A stretch of DNA of 48,799 bases from Cellulomonas gelida (lineage in GTDB: Bacteria > Actinomycetota > Actinomycetes > Actinomycetales > Cellulomonadaceae), in contig NZ_BJLQ01000028.1 of the NCBI RefSeq assembly GCF_006538725.1, positions 1 to 48,799 of the forward strand, given 5' to 3'. The position numbers and the translations under genes are program-made. A model generated the notes under the pieces. It was not told where the DNA came from. It ran no database searches and was given only the letters and a program-made list of their open reading frames with translations. Shown piece by piece: positions 30,000 through 37,296 of the stretch. How positions within the stretch are numbered: the stretch's first letter is position 1; each line of letters starts with the position of its first letter.

Positions 30000-30488
30000 C
30001 TAGCCGCGCCCGGGTGCGGGAGCCCCGTCCGCGGCCTCCCAGCCGCCGCTCGACCCGAACCCGCCCTCGCCACGGTGTGAACCCGGCAGCCGCTCGACCT
30101 CGACGAAGCGCACGCGCTCGACCCGCTGCACGACGAGCTGCGCGATCCGGTCCCCGCGGTGCAGCTCGACCGCGTGCTCCACGTCGGTGTTGAGCAGCGT
30201 CACGGCGATCTCGCCGCGGTAGCCCGCGTCGACCGTGCCGGGTGCGTTGACGATCGTCAGACCGTGCCGCGCGGCGAGGCCCGAACGCGGGTGCACGAAT
30301 GCGGCGTACCCGTCCGGCAGCGCGATCGAGGTCCCGGTCGGGACCGTCACGCGTCCCTGCGGCGGGATCACCACGTCGATCCGCGTCACGAGGTCGGCGC
30401 CCGCGTCACCGGGGTGCGCGTACGCCGGAGCGGGCAGGTCGGGGTCGAGGCACTGCAGCAGCACCTCCAGGGCGGGCTCGGTCGTCAC
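30000..30488 (-). CDS. dut: dUTP diphosphatase (trimeric)
   Basis: A 162-aa homotrimeric dUTPase that hydrolyses dUTP to dUMP, preventing uracil in DNA and supplying thymidylate synthesis. All five motifs are present: [31 protein letters not shown] (with the catalytic Asp), [11 protein letters not shown], and the C-terminal [10 protein letters not shown] arm. Length is close to the 154-aa mycobacterial enzyme. The start is GTG 30488 ([12 protein letters not shown]) because a TAGGGT -10 box lies 7 nt upstream. A longer in-frame extension would be Gly/Ala-rich and would run across the DUF3093 promoter. Thymidine kinase 4 kb away acts in the same nucleotide pool. Confidence 0.95.
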   Translation of the reverse strand: MTTEPALEVLLQCLDPDLPAPAYAHPGDAGADLVTRIDVVIPPQGRVTVPTGTSIALPDGYAAFVHPRSGLAARHGLTIVNAPGTVDAGYRGEIAVTLLNTDVEHAVELHRGDRIAQLVVQRVERVRFVEVERLPGSHRGEGGFGSSGGWEAADGAPAPGRG

Positions 30489-30495
30489 GGCGCCG

Positions 30496-30501
30496 ACCCT
30501 A
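30496..30501 (-). promoter_or_regulatory. -10 box TAGGGT, leaderless start of dut
   Basis: TAGGGT on the minus strand ends 7 nt before the GTG at 30488. It decides the start against a longer frame. Confidence 0.6.
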
Positions 30502-30627
30502 CCGGCCCCGTCCGTGCCCGGGCGCGCGCCGTCCCCACCCGCCGGCCCGTGCTGCCACGCGCGCTCGTCGACCGGCTCGCGTCCCGACGCTGCGCCCGCG
30601 GTCCTGCCGCTCTGGGATGCTGGTGCC

Positions 30628-31170
30628 ATGCCCGCGACCCCCGATCCCGCACCGCACCCGTCCACCGACCGCACGGCCCGCGACGGCGACGCCCCCGCAC
30701 CCGGTCGCACCGCGGCTGCGGCTCCCGGCACCGCGGGCGCGTCGTTCGACGAGGCGCTGCGGTTCGGGCCGGTCGGCTGGCTCGGCGTCGTCGGGTTCGT
30801 CGTCACGGTCTGGATCGCGCTGCTGCCGGTCGACCTCGTGCTCGCCTCCGTGGTCGCGCTCGTCGTCGCGGCCGTGACGGGCCTGCTCGTCGTGCGCTGG
30901 ACGCCGCGCGTGCGCGTGCGCGGCGGCGAGCTGAGCGCCGGCGCGGCGCGGATCCCGATCGACCTCGTGCGTGACCCGCGACCGCTGGTCGGCGAGGAGC
31001 TGCGGGAGGCCCTCGGCCCGGGCCTCGACGCGCGGGCGTACCTGTGCCTGCGCGGCTGGGTGCACAGCGCGGTCCGCGTCGACGTCGACGACCCGCAGGA
31101 CCCGACGCCCTACTGGATCGTCTCGACGCGACGGCCCGACGAGCTCGTCGCTGCGCTCCGGCGCGGCTGA
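30628..31170 (+). CDS. DUF3093 membrane protein
   Basis: A 180-aa protein of the DUF3093 family. A disordered 40-residue N-terminus precedes a hairpin of two membrane helices (about 50-68 [18 protein letters not shown] and 72-90 [18 protein letters not shown]). The conserved C-terminal domain holds [19 protein letters not shown] and [20 protein letters not shown], ending in [14 protein letters not shown]. Function is unknown; it is fixed beside dut in actinobacteria (Rv2698). The start ATG 30628 follows a weak GATGCT -10-like box by 6 nt. The gene is divergent from dut and convergent with DUF4193. Confidence 0.8.
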   Translation: MPATPDPAPHPSTDRTARDGDAPAPGRTAAAAPGTAGASFDEALRFGPVGWLGVVGFVVTVWIALLPVDLVLASVVALVVAAVTGLLVVRWTPRVRVRGGELSAGAARIPIDLVRDPRPLVGEELREALGPGLDARAYLCLRGWVHSAVRVDVDDPQDPTPYWIVSTRRPDELVAALRRG

Positions 31171-31210
31171 TCGCGCTACCGCGACCGACCACCACCACGC
31201 GCACGCACGC

Positions 31211-31246
31211 ACGACGGCCGGCCCCCTGCTGGGGACCGGCCGTCGT
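31211..31246. terminator. Bidirectional terminator between DUF3093 and DUF4193
   Basis: ACGACGGCCGG-CCCC pairs with GGGG-A-CCGGCCGTCGT, a 15-bp stem with one bulge and a short loop, centred between two convergent genes. Confidence 0.75.
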
Positions 31247-31269
31247 GGTCTCAGGCGCCTGCCGGGAAG

Positions 31270-31569
31270 TCAGGCAGCGCACTCCGAGCAGACCTGCTGG
31301 CCGTCTCGCTCGTAGGCGAGCTGGCTGCGGTGATGGACGAGGAAGCAGCGCGAGCACGTGAACTCGTCGGCCTGCCGAGGCAGGACCCGGACCGAGAGCT
31401 CTTCGCCGGACAGATCGGCGCCGGGCAGCTCGAAACCTTCGGCGGCTTCAGTCTCGTCCTCGTCGACCACGCCCGAGTTCTTGTCCGCGCGACGTGCCTG
31501 GAGCTCCTGCAGCGAGTCCTCGCTCAGGTCCTCCTCGGTCTTGCGCGGTGCGTCGTAGTCGGTAGCCAT
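31270..31569 (-). CDS. DUF4193 zinc-ribbon protein
   Basis: A 99-aa acidic protein. Residues 1-65 are highly charged (MATDYDAPRKTEEDLSEDSL), then a zinc ribbon with two CxxC pairs: TCSRCFLVHHRSQL and QVCSECAA. The DUF4193 family is nearly universal in actinobacteria and has no assigned function; the ribbon suggests interaction with nucleic acid or the transcription machinery. The ATG at 31569 matches the family start MATDYD. No good ribosome site is present immediately upstream, though GGAGTG lies about 17 nt away. The upstream 160 nt is less GC-rich than average and probably holds its promoter. Confidence 0.85.
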   Translation of the reverse strand: MATDYDAPRKTEEDLSEDSLQELQARRADKNSGVVDEDETEAAEGFELPGADLSGEELSVRVLPRQADEFTCSRCFLVHHRSQLAYERDGQQVCSECAA

Positions 31570-31732
31570 CTGGGGCGTCACACTCCGTCTTTGTCTTGCA
31601 GGCTGATGAGTACGCGTGATCAATGCACAGCTGGAGCGTTTTGTTCCCGCGCGCTGGGGATTGTGCACCACTTCTTTGCCGGGCGCGAGCAGAGGTGCCG
31701 CGGACAACGATCACGCGGGCGGGTGAATCGGA

Positions 31733-32587
31733 CTACGCCGTCGAATCGGCCCGGTGCGACTCGAGGAAAGTGACCAGCGCCTCGATCGTGCCAGGCGCTC
31801 CGGCCACCGTCATCTCGGGACCGGCGGCACGTCCGTGCAGCCCCGTGACGACCGCACCGGCCTCCTGCGCGACGAGCGCCCCGGCGGCCAGGTCCCACGG
31901 CGCGAGCCCGCGCTCGTAGTAGAGGTCCAGGCCGCCCGCGGCGACCGCGCACAGGTCGAGCGCGGCCGAGCCCAGCCTGCGGATGTCCCGCACGAGCGGC
32001 AGCAGCTCCGCGACGATCGCGGCCTGCGCGCGCCGACGCTCGACGAGGTAGCCGAAGCCGGTCCCGACGAGGCTGAGCTCGAGCGGCTTCGCCTCGTTCA
32101 CCGTCAGGGGCGCGCCGTCGAGCGTCGCGCCCTGCCCGCGTCCCGCGAGGAACGTCCGCCCGTCGGCCGGCGCGTGCACCGCGGCGGCGAGGGCCGTCCA
32201 CGTCTGCGGGTCGGGCGCGACGCCCGGCCCGGCTTCGGGAGTGCCCACGACCGCCGCGACGGACACCGACCACGACGCGAGCCCGTACAGGTAGTTGACG
32301 GTCCCGTCGATGGGGTCGACGACCCACGTCACGCCCGTGGTCCCGGGCTCGTACCCCTGCTCCTCCCCCAGGATCCCGTCGCCGGGCCGCAGCTGCGCGA
32401 TCCGTCGCCGCAGCAGCTCCTCCGACGCGAGGTCCATGGCCGTGACGACGTCGACCGGGCTCGACTTGGTCGCGTGCACCCGGACGCGGTCGGGACGGCC
32501 CTCGTGCACGAGCCGTCCGGCCTCGCGGGCCAGGGTCTCGGCTGTGGCGACGAGCGCCGCGCCGTCGGGCAGTTCGCGTGTGGTCAT
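31733..32587 (-). CDS. suhB: Inositol monophosphatase family protein
   Basis: A 284-aa Mg-dependent phosphatase. Metal-binding motifs are GILGEEQGYE (Glu75/76), VVDPIDGTVNYLYG (Asp91, Asp94) and the C-terminal YERGLAPWDLAAGALVAQEAG. It is probably the counterpart of mycobacterial SuhB (Rv2701c), which dephosphorylates inositol-1-phosphate for phosphatidylinositol and mycothiol synthesis; related sugar phosphates are possible substrates. ATG 32587 is chosen; an in-frame ATG three codons earlier (32596) is a possible alternative. A CAGGAT box 7 nt before 32587 is a weak promoter candidate. Confidence 0.87.
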   Translation of the reverse strand: MTTRELPDGAALVATAETLAREAGRLVHEGRPDRVRVHATKSSPVDVVTAMDLASEELLRRRIAQLRPGDGILGEEQGYEPGTTGVTWVVDPIDGTVNYLYGLASWSVSVAAVVGTPEAGPGVAPDPQTWTALAAAVHAPADGRTFLAGRGQGATLDGAPLTVNEAKPLELSLVGTGFGYLVERRRAQAAIVAELLPLVRDIRRLGSAALDLCAVAAGGLDLYYERGLAPWDLAAGALVAQEAGAVVTGLHGRAAGPEMTVAGAPGTIEALVTFLESHRADSTA

Positions 32588-32664
32588 GGGACCCATCCTG
32601 CCGCCCTGGGCACGCGGCACTCGCGCGCGGCCGTGCGCGGCGCCCGCGACGAGCCCGGCTGGCG

Positions 32665-33294
32665 TCAGGTGCGCCCGCGCCACGGCCCGGGTGCGTGGAG
32701 CTGGAACCGCAGCGAGGCCACGCGCAGCGCGAACACGCCCACGACGACGACCGAGAGCACCAGCGGCGTGGGCCGGCCCGCGAACCAGAGAGCGGTCGTG
32801 GCCGCGGCCCCGAGGAGGGCGGGGACGGCGTACAGCTGACGGTCGTGCAGCACCACGGGGACCTCGCCGGTGAGCAGGTCGCGCAGCACCCCGCCGCCCG
32901 CGCCCGTGATGACCCCGACGATCACCGCCGCCACGGGCGTCGTCCCGTACTCGAGCCCCTTGACGGTGCCGACGACCGTGAACACCGCGAGCGCTCCCGC
33001 GTCGAGGACGACGATGAAGCGGCGCGCACGCTGCAGGCGCGGGTGGAAGAAGTACATGACGAGCGCGCCGACGAGCGCGGTCGTGATGAGTCGCCAGTCG
33101 GAGATGCCCACGGGCGGTACCGCGCCGATCAGCACGTCACGCAGCAGACCGCCGCCGAGGCCGGCCGCCCAGCCGAGCACGAAGATGCCGAACACGTCGA
33201 ACTGCTTGCGCACGGCCGCGAGCGCGCCCGACATCGCCCCGACACCGACCCCGACGATCTCGAGCACGGGTTCGAAGGGGATGTCGGCGACCAC
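32665..33294 (-). CDS. TRIC-family cation channel (UPF0126)
   Basis: A 209-aa membrane protein with about seven hydrophobic segments arranged as two repeats, each carrying the glycine-rich turn: GWAAGLGGGLLRDVLIGAVP and GVITGAGGGVLRDLLTGEVP. This is the hallmark of prokaryotic TRIC (trimeric intracellular cation) channels, formerly UPF0126, which pass K+ or Na+. GTG 33294 (VVADIPFEPVLEIVG) is taken as the start: it opens the first helix, and a CATCAT box lies 6 nt before it. It is divergent from sepH. It is a second potential ion-transport gene near the potassium module. Confidence 0.85.
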   Translation of the reverse strand: MVADIPFEPVLEIVGVGVGAMSGALAAVRKQFDVFGIFVLGWAAGLGGGLLRDVLIGAVPPVGISDWRLITTALVGALVMYFFHPRLQRARRFIVVLDAGALAVFTVVGTVKGLEYGTTPVAAVIVGVITGAGGGVLRDLLTGEVPVVLHDRQLYAVPALLGAAATTALWFAGRPTPLVLSVVVVGVFALRVASLRFQLHAPGPWRGRT

Positions 33295-33410
33295 GAGAGC
33301 ATGATGACAGCCGACAGCGTCACAACCCCGGCACACGGCACACCGGGCCCGCCTGCGCCGCGTGGCGCGCAGAAGGTGGCACCCTCGACCGTGAGGCAGT
33401 AGGAGGACGT

Positions 33411-34523
33411 ATGGATGAGCTCGAGCTGGTGGGCCTGGCTGACGACGGTGAGCACCTGGTGCTCACGCGCGCGGACGGCGAGCGGTTCCGCGTCCGCATC
33501 GACGAACCGCTCCGGGCGGCCGTGCGCCGCGACCGGCCGCAGCTCGAGCAGCTGAGGGCCGAGAGCGCGAGCACGCTGTCCCCGCGCGAGATCCAGGCCC
33601 GGATCCGGGCGGGAGCCACGACCCAGGAGGTCGCGGAGCAATCCGGGCTCCCCGTCTCCCACGTCCGGCGCTACGAGGGCCCGGTCCTGGCCGAGCGCGA
33701 GTACATCGCCGAGCAGGCACGCGCCACGCGCGTCGGCCGCGACCACGGCGCACCCGTCCTCGGCGACCTCGTGACGGACCGCCTCGCCGCGCGTGGCGTC
33801 GACCTGTCGTCGCTCGCGTGGGACGCCGCACGCGAGGCGAGCGGCCCCTGGTTCGTTCTGGCCCGGTTCACGGTCGACGACTCGCCCCGCGAGGCGCGCT
33901 GGTCGTTCGACCCCGCGGCGCGCTCGCTCGTCGCCGACGAGGACGAGGCCCGGTGGCTCTCCGAGACCGAGCTGCCCGACGAGCCCGTCTCCCGTCGGCA
34001 CCTCGCCGCGGTCCGCGACGTGGTGTTCGACTTCGAGTCCGTCGCGGCCGTGCGCTCGATCGCCGGCCCGGACCAGGCCGACGGCGACACGCACGAGCAG
34101 CCGGCCGTCGACCCGCAGGAGCAGACGCACGCGCTGCTCGACGACCTGCAGGCCCGGCGCGGCGTCCGTCAGGCGGTCGACGCCGAGGGCGACGAGGACG
34201 ACTCGCAGTTCGAGGGGTTCGGCCCGCAGCACGCCTTCGACTTCTCGCGTCTCGAGGACGTCCCCGGCGCGCACCCCGCGGGCGCCGACGAGCGCACCGA
34301 GGCGGTCGTGCTCCCGGCGCACCGGCGCACGCACGTCCCCCCGGCCGTCGAGACCCCTGTGGAGCCCGGTGCGAGCTCGTCGGCCGACGAGCCGTCCGAC
34401 GACGAGTCGCAGGAGGCACCCGCCGCTGCGGCGCCAGTCAACGAGGAGCGGCCGCGCGGGCGCAAGACGCGCGCCAAGGTGCCGAGCTGGGACGAGATCG
34501 TCTTCGGGGCGCGCCCCGAGTAG
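33411..34523 (+). CDS. sepH: Septation protein SepH (DUF3071)
   Basis: A 370-aa cell-division protein of the actinobacterial SepH family, shown in Streptomyces and mycobacteria to bind FtsZ and stimulate filament assembly. The N-terminal DUF3071 region (1-170) includes a helix-turn-helix-like part, LSPREIQARIRAGATTQEVA followed by SGLPVSHVRRYE. The C-terminal 180 residues are acidic and disordered, ending in the conserved tail KTRAKVPSWDEIVFGARPE. A strong AGGAGG site lies 4 nt before the ATG. The gene stands alone between the TRIC channel and tdk. Confidence 0.9.
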   Translation: MDELELVGLADDGEHLVLTRADGERFRVRIDEPLRAAVRRDRPQLEQLRAESASTLSPREIQARIRAGATTQEVAEQSGLPVSHVRRYEGPVLAEREYIAEQARATRVGRDHGAPVLGDLVTDRLAARGVDLSSLAWDAAREASGPWFVLARFTVDDSPREARWSFDPAARSLVADEDEARWLSETELPDEPVSRRHLAAVRDVVFDFESVAAVRSIAGPDQADGDTHEQPAVDPQEQTHALLDDLQARRGVRQAVDAEGDEDDSQFEGFGPQHAFDFSRLEDVPGAHPAGADERTEAVVLPAHRRTHVPPAVETPVEPGASSSADEPSDDESQEAPAAAAPVNEERPRGRKTRAKVPSWDEIVFGARPE

Positions 34524-34587
34524 GACGTCCCGAGCACGGCGCGACGGTCCGGGCCTCCCCCGCCGGGCTTCCCCGCGTGGGACGGTG

Positions 34588-35274
34588 TCAGACGTCGAGC
34601 GTCGGCTGTTCGACGACCACGGCCGACGCCAGGGTCTGCGCGTGCGGTGCGGCTGCCCGCGCCACGGCCGCGGTCATGCGTCGCATGTGGTGCCGGCGGC
34701 ACAGGACCTCGTACTGCACCTCACCGACCGCCGCCTCGGGCCGCCCTGCGACGTCGCCGACGACGACCTGAGCACCCTCCACGACCATCTCGCCGTCCAG
34801 GGTCCGGGCGTTGTGGGTGGCGCGGGCCCCGCACCAGCACAGCGCGCGCACCTGCAGCGTCTCGACGCGGTCGGCGAGCTCGACGAGCCGCTGCGACCCG
34901 GGGAAGAGCCGCGCGCGGAAGTCCGACGAGATGCCGAAGGCATAGACGTCCACGCCCAGCTCGTCGACCACGCGCGCCAGCTGCTCGACCTGCTCGGCCG
35001 TGTAGAACTGCGCCTCGTCGCCCAGCACGTAGTCGACCGGGCGTCCCTGCGTGCGCCGGCCGATGACCTCGGCCCAGAAGTCGGTGCGGTCGTCGACCTC
35101 GTGCGCGCTCTTCGTCAGGCCCAGGCGCGAGGAGATGGTCGCGCTGCCGGAACGGTCGTGCCGCGTGAACAGCACGCCGTCGCGCCCACGCGCCGCGTGG
35201 TTGTGGTGCATCTGGAGAGCGAGCGTCGACTTGCCGCAGTCCATCGTGCCCGAGAAGAACACCAGCTCGGCCAC
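34588..35274 (-). CDS. tdk: Thymidine kinase
   Basis: A 228-aa type II thymidine kinase salvaging thymidine to dTMP. The P-loop is FFSGTMDCGKSTLALQMH, the catalytic/Walker B region is VDYVLGDEAQFY, and zinc ligands occur in ALCWCGARATHNAR and VLCRRHHMRR. The start is GTG 35274 (VAELVFFSG), with a GAGGGG-like ribosome site; the longer Arg-rich frame upstream is unlike the family. It lies downstream of the phosphodiesterase gene on the same strand with a 117-nt gap. Not all actinobacteria have tdk; mycobacteria lack it. Confidence 0.93.
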   Translation of the reverse strand: MAELVFFSGTMDCGKSTLALQMHHNHAARGRDGVLFTRHDRSGSATISSRLGLTKSAHEVDDRTDFWAEVIGRRTQGRPVDYVLGDEAQFYTAEQVEQLARVVDELGVDVYAFGISSDFRARLFPGSQRLVELADRVETLQVRALCWCGARATHNARTLDGEMVVEGAQVVVGDVAGRPEAAVGEVQYEVLCRRHHMRRMTAAVARAAAPHAQTLASAVVVEQPTLDV

Positions 35275-35391
35275 TGTGCCCGCCCCTCGTGGTCGTCGTT
35301 CGTTGCGCCGCACATCCTCGCAGACGTCACGGGTGGCCCCCGACGCCCGCGGGCGCTCGGCGCCCCCCGCGGGTCAGGCTCACGGTCACGG

Positions 35392-36633
35392 TCACGCGAC
35401 GACGATGCAGGGCACCAGCATCTCGTGCGGGGTGAGCGACCCGTGCACGCCGACCATGTCGAGCGACGCCGCGGTCTGCGTGCGCGTGTCGACGACCGTC
35501 GCCGCACCCGCCATCGCGACCATGAGGTCGCCGACCACGGGCCGCACACGCTCGTCGACCGGGCCGATCAGACCCGAGTCGACCACCTCGTCCCGGGTGA
35601 GGACGAGCGCGTCGTCGCCCAGCACGTCCTGCCACGCGGTGCGCACCTGCTCGACGGGGACCCCGGGCGCCACGTGCACGTGGCTCGCCCGCGGCTCCCC
35701 CGCCACCAGGTCGACCCCGGCCGACAGCCGCGAGTCGTGCGCGACGTCCCAGCGTCGGGTCCGGTCCACGTCGACCATCCCGTGGTCGGCCGTGACGACG
35801 AGCACCGACCCTCGCGGCAGCGAGCGCGCGAGCCGGGCGATCTCCGCGTCCGCCTCGGCGAGCGCGTCGCCCCACTGCCACGAGCCGACCCCGTGGTGGT
35901 GCCCGACCTTGTCGACGTCACCCCAGTACAGGTAGGCGAGCCCGGGCTGACGCAGCGCGGCGACCGTCGCGTCCACCCGGTCCGCGAGCGACTCGGCGGG
36001 CACGTACCGCGCGCCGCGCAGGGCCGCGCGGGTCAGACCCGAGCCCGCGAAGCGCGCCGGTCCGACGCTCGTCACCGCGGCACCTCCCGCAGTGAGGAGC
36101 TCGAGGGTGCTCGCGTGCGGCTGCCAGGTCTCCGGCGGCGGCGCGTCGCTCCACGCGACGAGGTTCGCGAGCGCTCCCGTGCCGGGCACGCGGACGGTGT
36201 AGCCGAGCATGCCCGTGCCCCCCGGCGGCACCGCGGTCCCGAACGTGCCGAGCGCCGTGGCGGTCGTGGACGGGAACGTGCTGCAGACGGGGCTCGAGCC
36301 CGCGACGGCCCGACGCAGGAACGGCGCGTGGCCGCTGCGCTCGGCGAGGTTCAGGTGGCCCAGGCCGTCCACGAGCACGACGCACACGCGCGTGCTCGCC
36401 GGGATCCCGAGCAGCTCGCGCGCCGACGCCCACGTGCCCACCGCGCCGTCGTGACCGTCGGCCGCACCCGTCGCCTCGACGAGCGCGCCCGCGACACCTG
36501 CGAGCACCGAGCCGAGCCCGGCGCGGTCGTCGGTCCCCGGCAGGAGGAACCCGTACTGCTCGGCGGCTGCGGCGAGGCGCGCGGCCGCCGTCGTCCCGGC
36601 GCCCGGGACGGGCGCTCCGACATGCGTCGTCAT
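35392..36633 (-). CDS. Alkaline-phosphatase-superfamily phosphodiesterase
   Basis: A 413-aa member of the nucleotide pyrophosphatase/phosphodiesterase branch. Metal and nucleophile motifs are VCVVLVDGLGHLNLAE, STFPSTTATALGTFGTAVPP (Thr nucleophile region), YLYWGDVDKVGHHHGVGS and VLVVTADHGMVDVD, then ASHVHVAPG. No signal peptide is seen, so unlike many relatives it is probably cytosolic. The substrate is unknown. ATG 36633 lies 1 nt after the DUF5998 stop, so the two genes form an operon conserved in many actinobacteria. Confidence 0.85.
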   Translation of the reverse strand: MTTHVGAPVPGAGTTAAARLAAAAEQYGFLLPGTDDRAGLGSVLAGVAGALVEATGAADGHDGAVGTWASARELLGIPASTRVCVVLVDGLGHLNLAERSGHAPFLRRAVAGSSPVCSTFPSTTATALGTFGTAVPPGGTGMLGYTVRVPGTGALANLVAWSDAPPPETWQPHASTLELLTAGGAAVTSVGPARFAGSGLTRAALRGARYVPAESLADRVDATVAALRQPGLAYLYWGDVDKVGHHHGVGSWQWGDALAEADAEIARLARSLPRGSVLVVTADHGMVDVDRTRRWDVAHDSRLSAGVDLVAGEPRASHVHVAPGVPVEQVRTAWQDVLGDDALVLTRDEVVDSGLIGPVDERVRPVVGDLMVAMAGAATVVDTRTQTAASLDMVGVHGSLTPHEMLVPCIVVA

Positions 36634-36634
36634 G

Positions 36635-37207
36635 TCAGCGCCGCGCGCTCGCGGCGGACAGCGCACGCGCGAACGCGGTCGCCGCGCGCACCGAGTCGGC
36701 GCCCTCGGCGGCGGCGCTGACGCGCACCACGACGTCGTCGGGCGCGAGCGTCCCGGTGAGCCCGTGGTCGGCCTCGCACGCGGGGTCGCCGCACGTCGCG
36801 GGCTCGAGGTCGACGCGCGAGACGGCGCCCCAGCCGATCGCGAGCGTGAGCTCGAGCGCCGACTTGCCGGCCTCGTGCCGCTCGGGCCGCTCGACGACGT
36901 GCGTCAGCACGACCGACCGCAGCTCGGCCAGCGGCACCGACTCGGTGGTCGCCGAGGCGGCTGACGACGGGTGCTCGGAGTCCGCGGGATGGTCGTCGAC
37001 GTGCGCGCACACCAGGCGCGTCGGTGTCAGGACCAGCACGGTGACGTGCCGGCGGACCTCGGAGGAGTCGAAGGTGGTCTCGGGGTGCACGAGATGGGCG
37101 GTCACGGGCTCGTCGGCCAGGGCGACCTCCAGCACGTCGGCGACGAGCTCGGGGTAGTAACCGGCGCGGTACAGGTCCTCGTGCAAGGAGCGAGCAGCTG
37201 CGGGCAT
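36635..37207 (-). CDS. DUF5998 family protein
   Basis: A 190-aa soluble protein of the actinobacterial DUF5998 family. The helical start MPAAARSLHEDLYRAGYYPE and strands VTVLVLTPTRLVCAHVDD and LRSVVLTHVVERPE are followed by a Cys pair in ATCGDPACEADHG. It may be a PH-like or ligand-binding domain, but no function is known. The ATG at 37207 has GGAGG 8 nt upstream. It is immediately upstream of the phosphodiesterase gene (1-nt spacing), suggesting joint function. Confidence 0.75.
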   Translation of the reverse strand: MPAAARSLHEDLYRAGYYPELVADVLEVALADEPVTAHLVHPETTFDSSEVRRHVTVLVLTPTRLVCAHVDDHPADSEHPSSAASATTESVPLAELRSVVLTHVVERPERHEAGKSALELTLAIGWGAVSRVDLEPATCGDPACEADHGLTGTLAPDDVVVRVSAAAEGADSVRAATAFARALSAASARR

Positions 37208-37268
37208 CTGCCCATCCTCCCACCGGTGGGGCGCTCGACCCCAGCCGCGTCCGTCAGGTTGTGGAGAG

Positions 37269-37284
37269 CCCGGAGTCATCCGGG
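37269..37284 (-). terminator. Small hairpin after the acetyltransferase gene
   Basis: CCCGGA-GTCA-TCCGGG, a 6-bp stem with a tetraloop, lies 13 nt after the stop on the minus strand. Weak on its own. Confidence 0.35.
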
Positions 37285-37296
37285 GACCGGCCGCGC

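Noticed and set aside
35365..35400. Short CACGGT repeats just after the phosphodiesterase stop
   Set aside because: Only three short copies, partly inside coding sequence; too little to call a repeat element.
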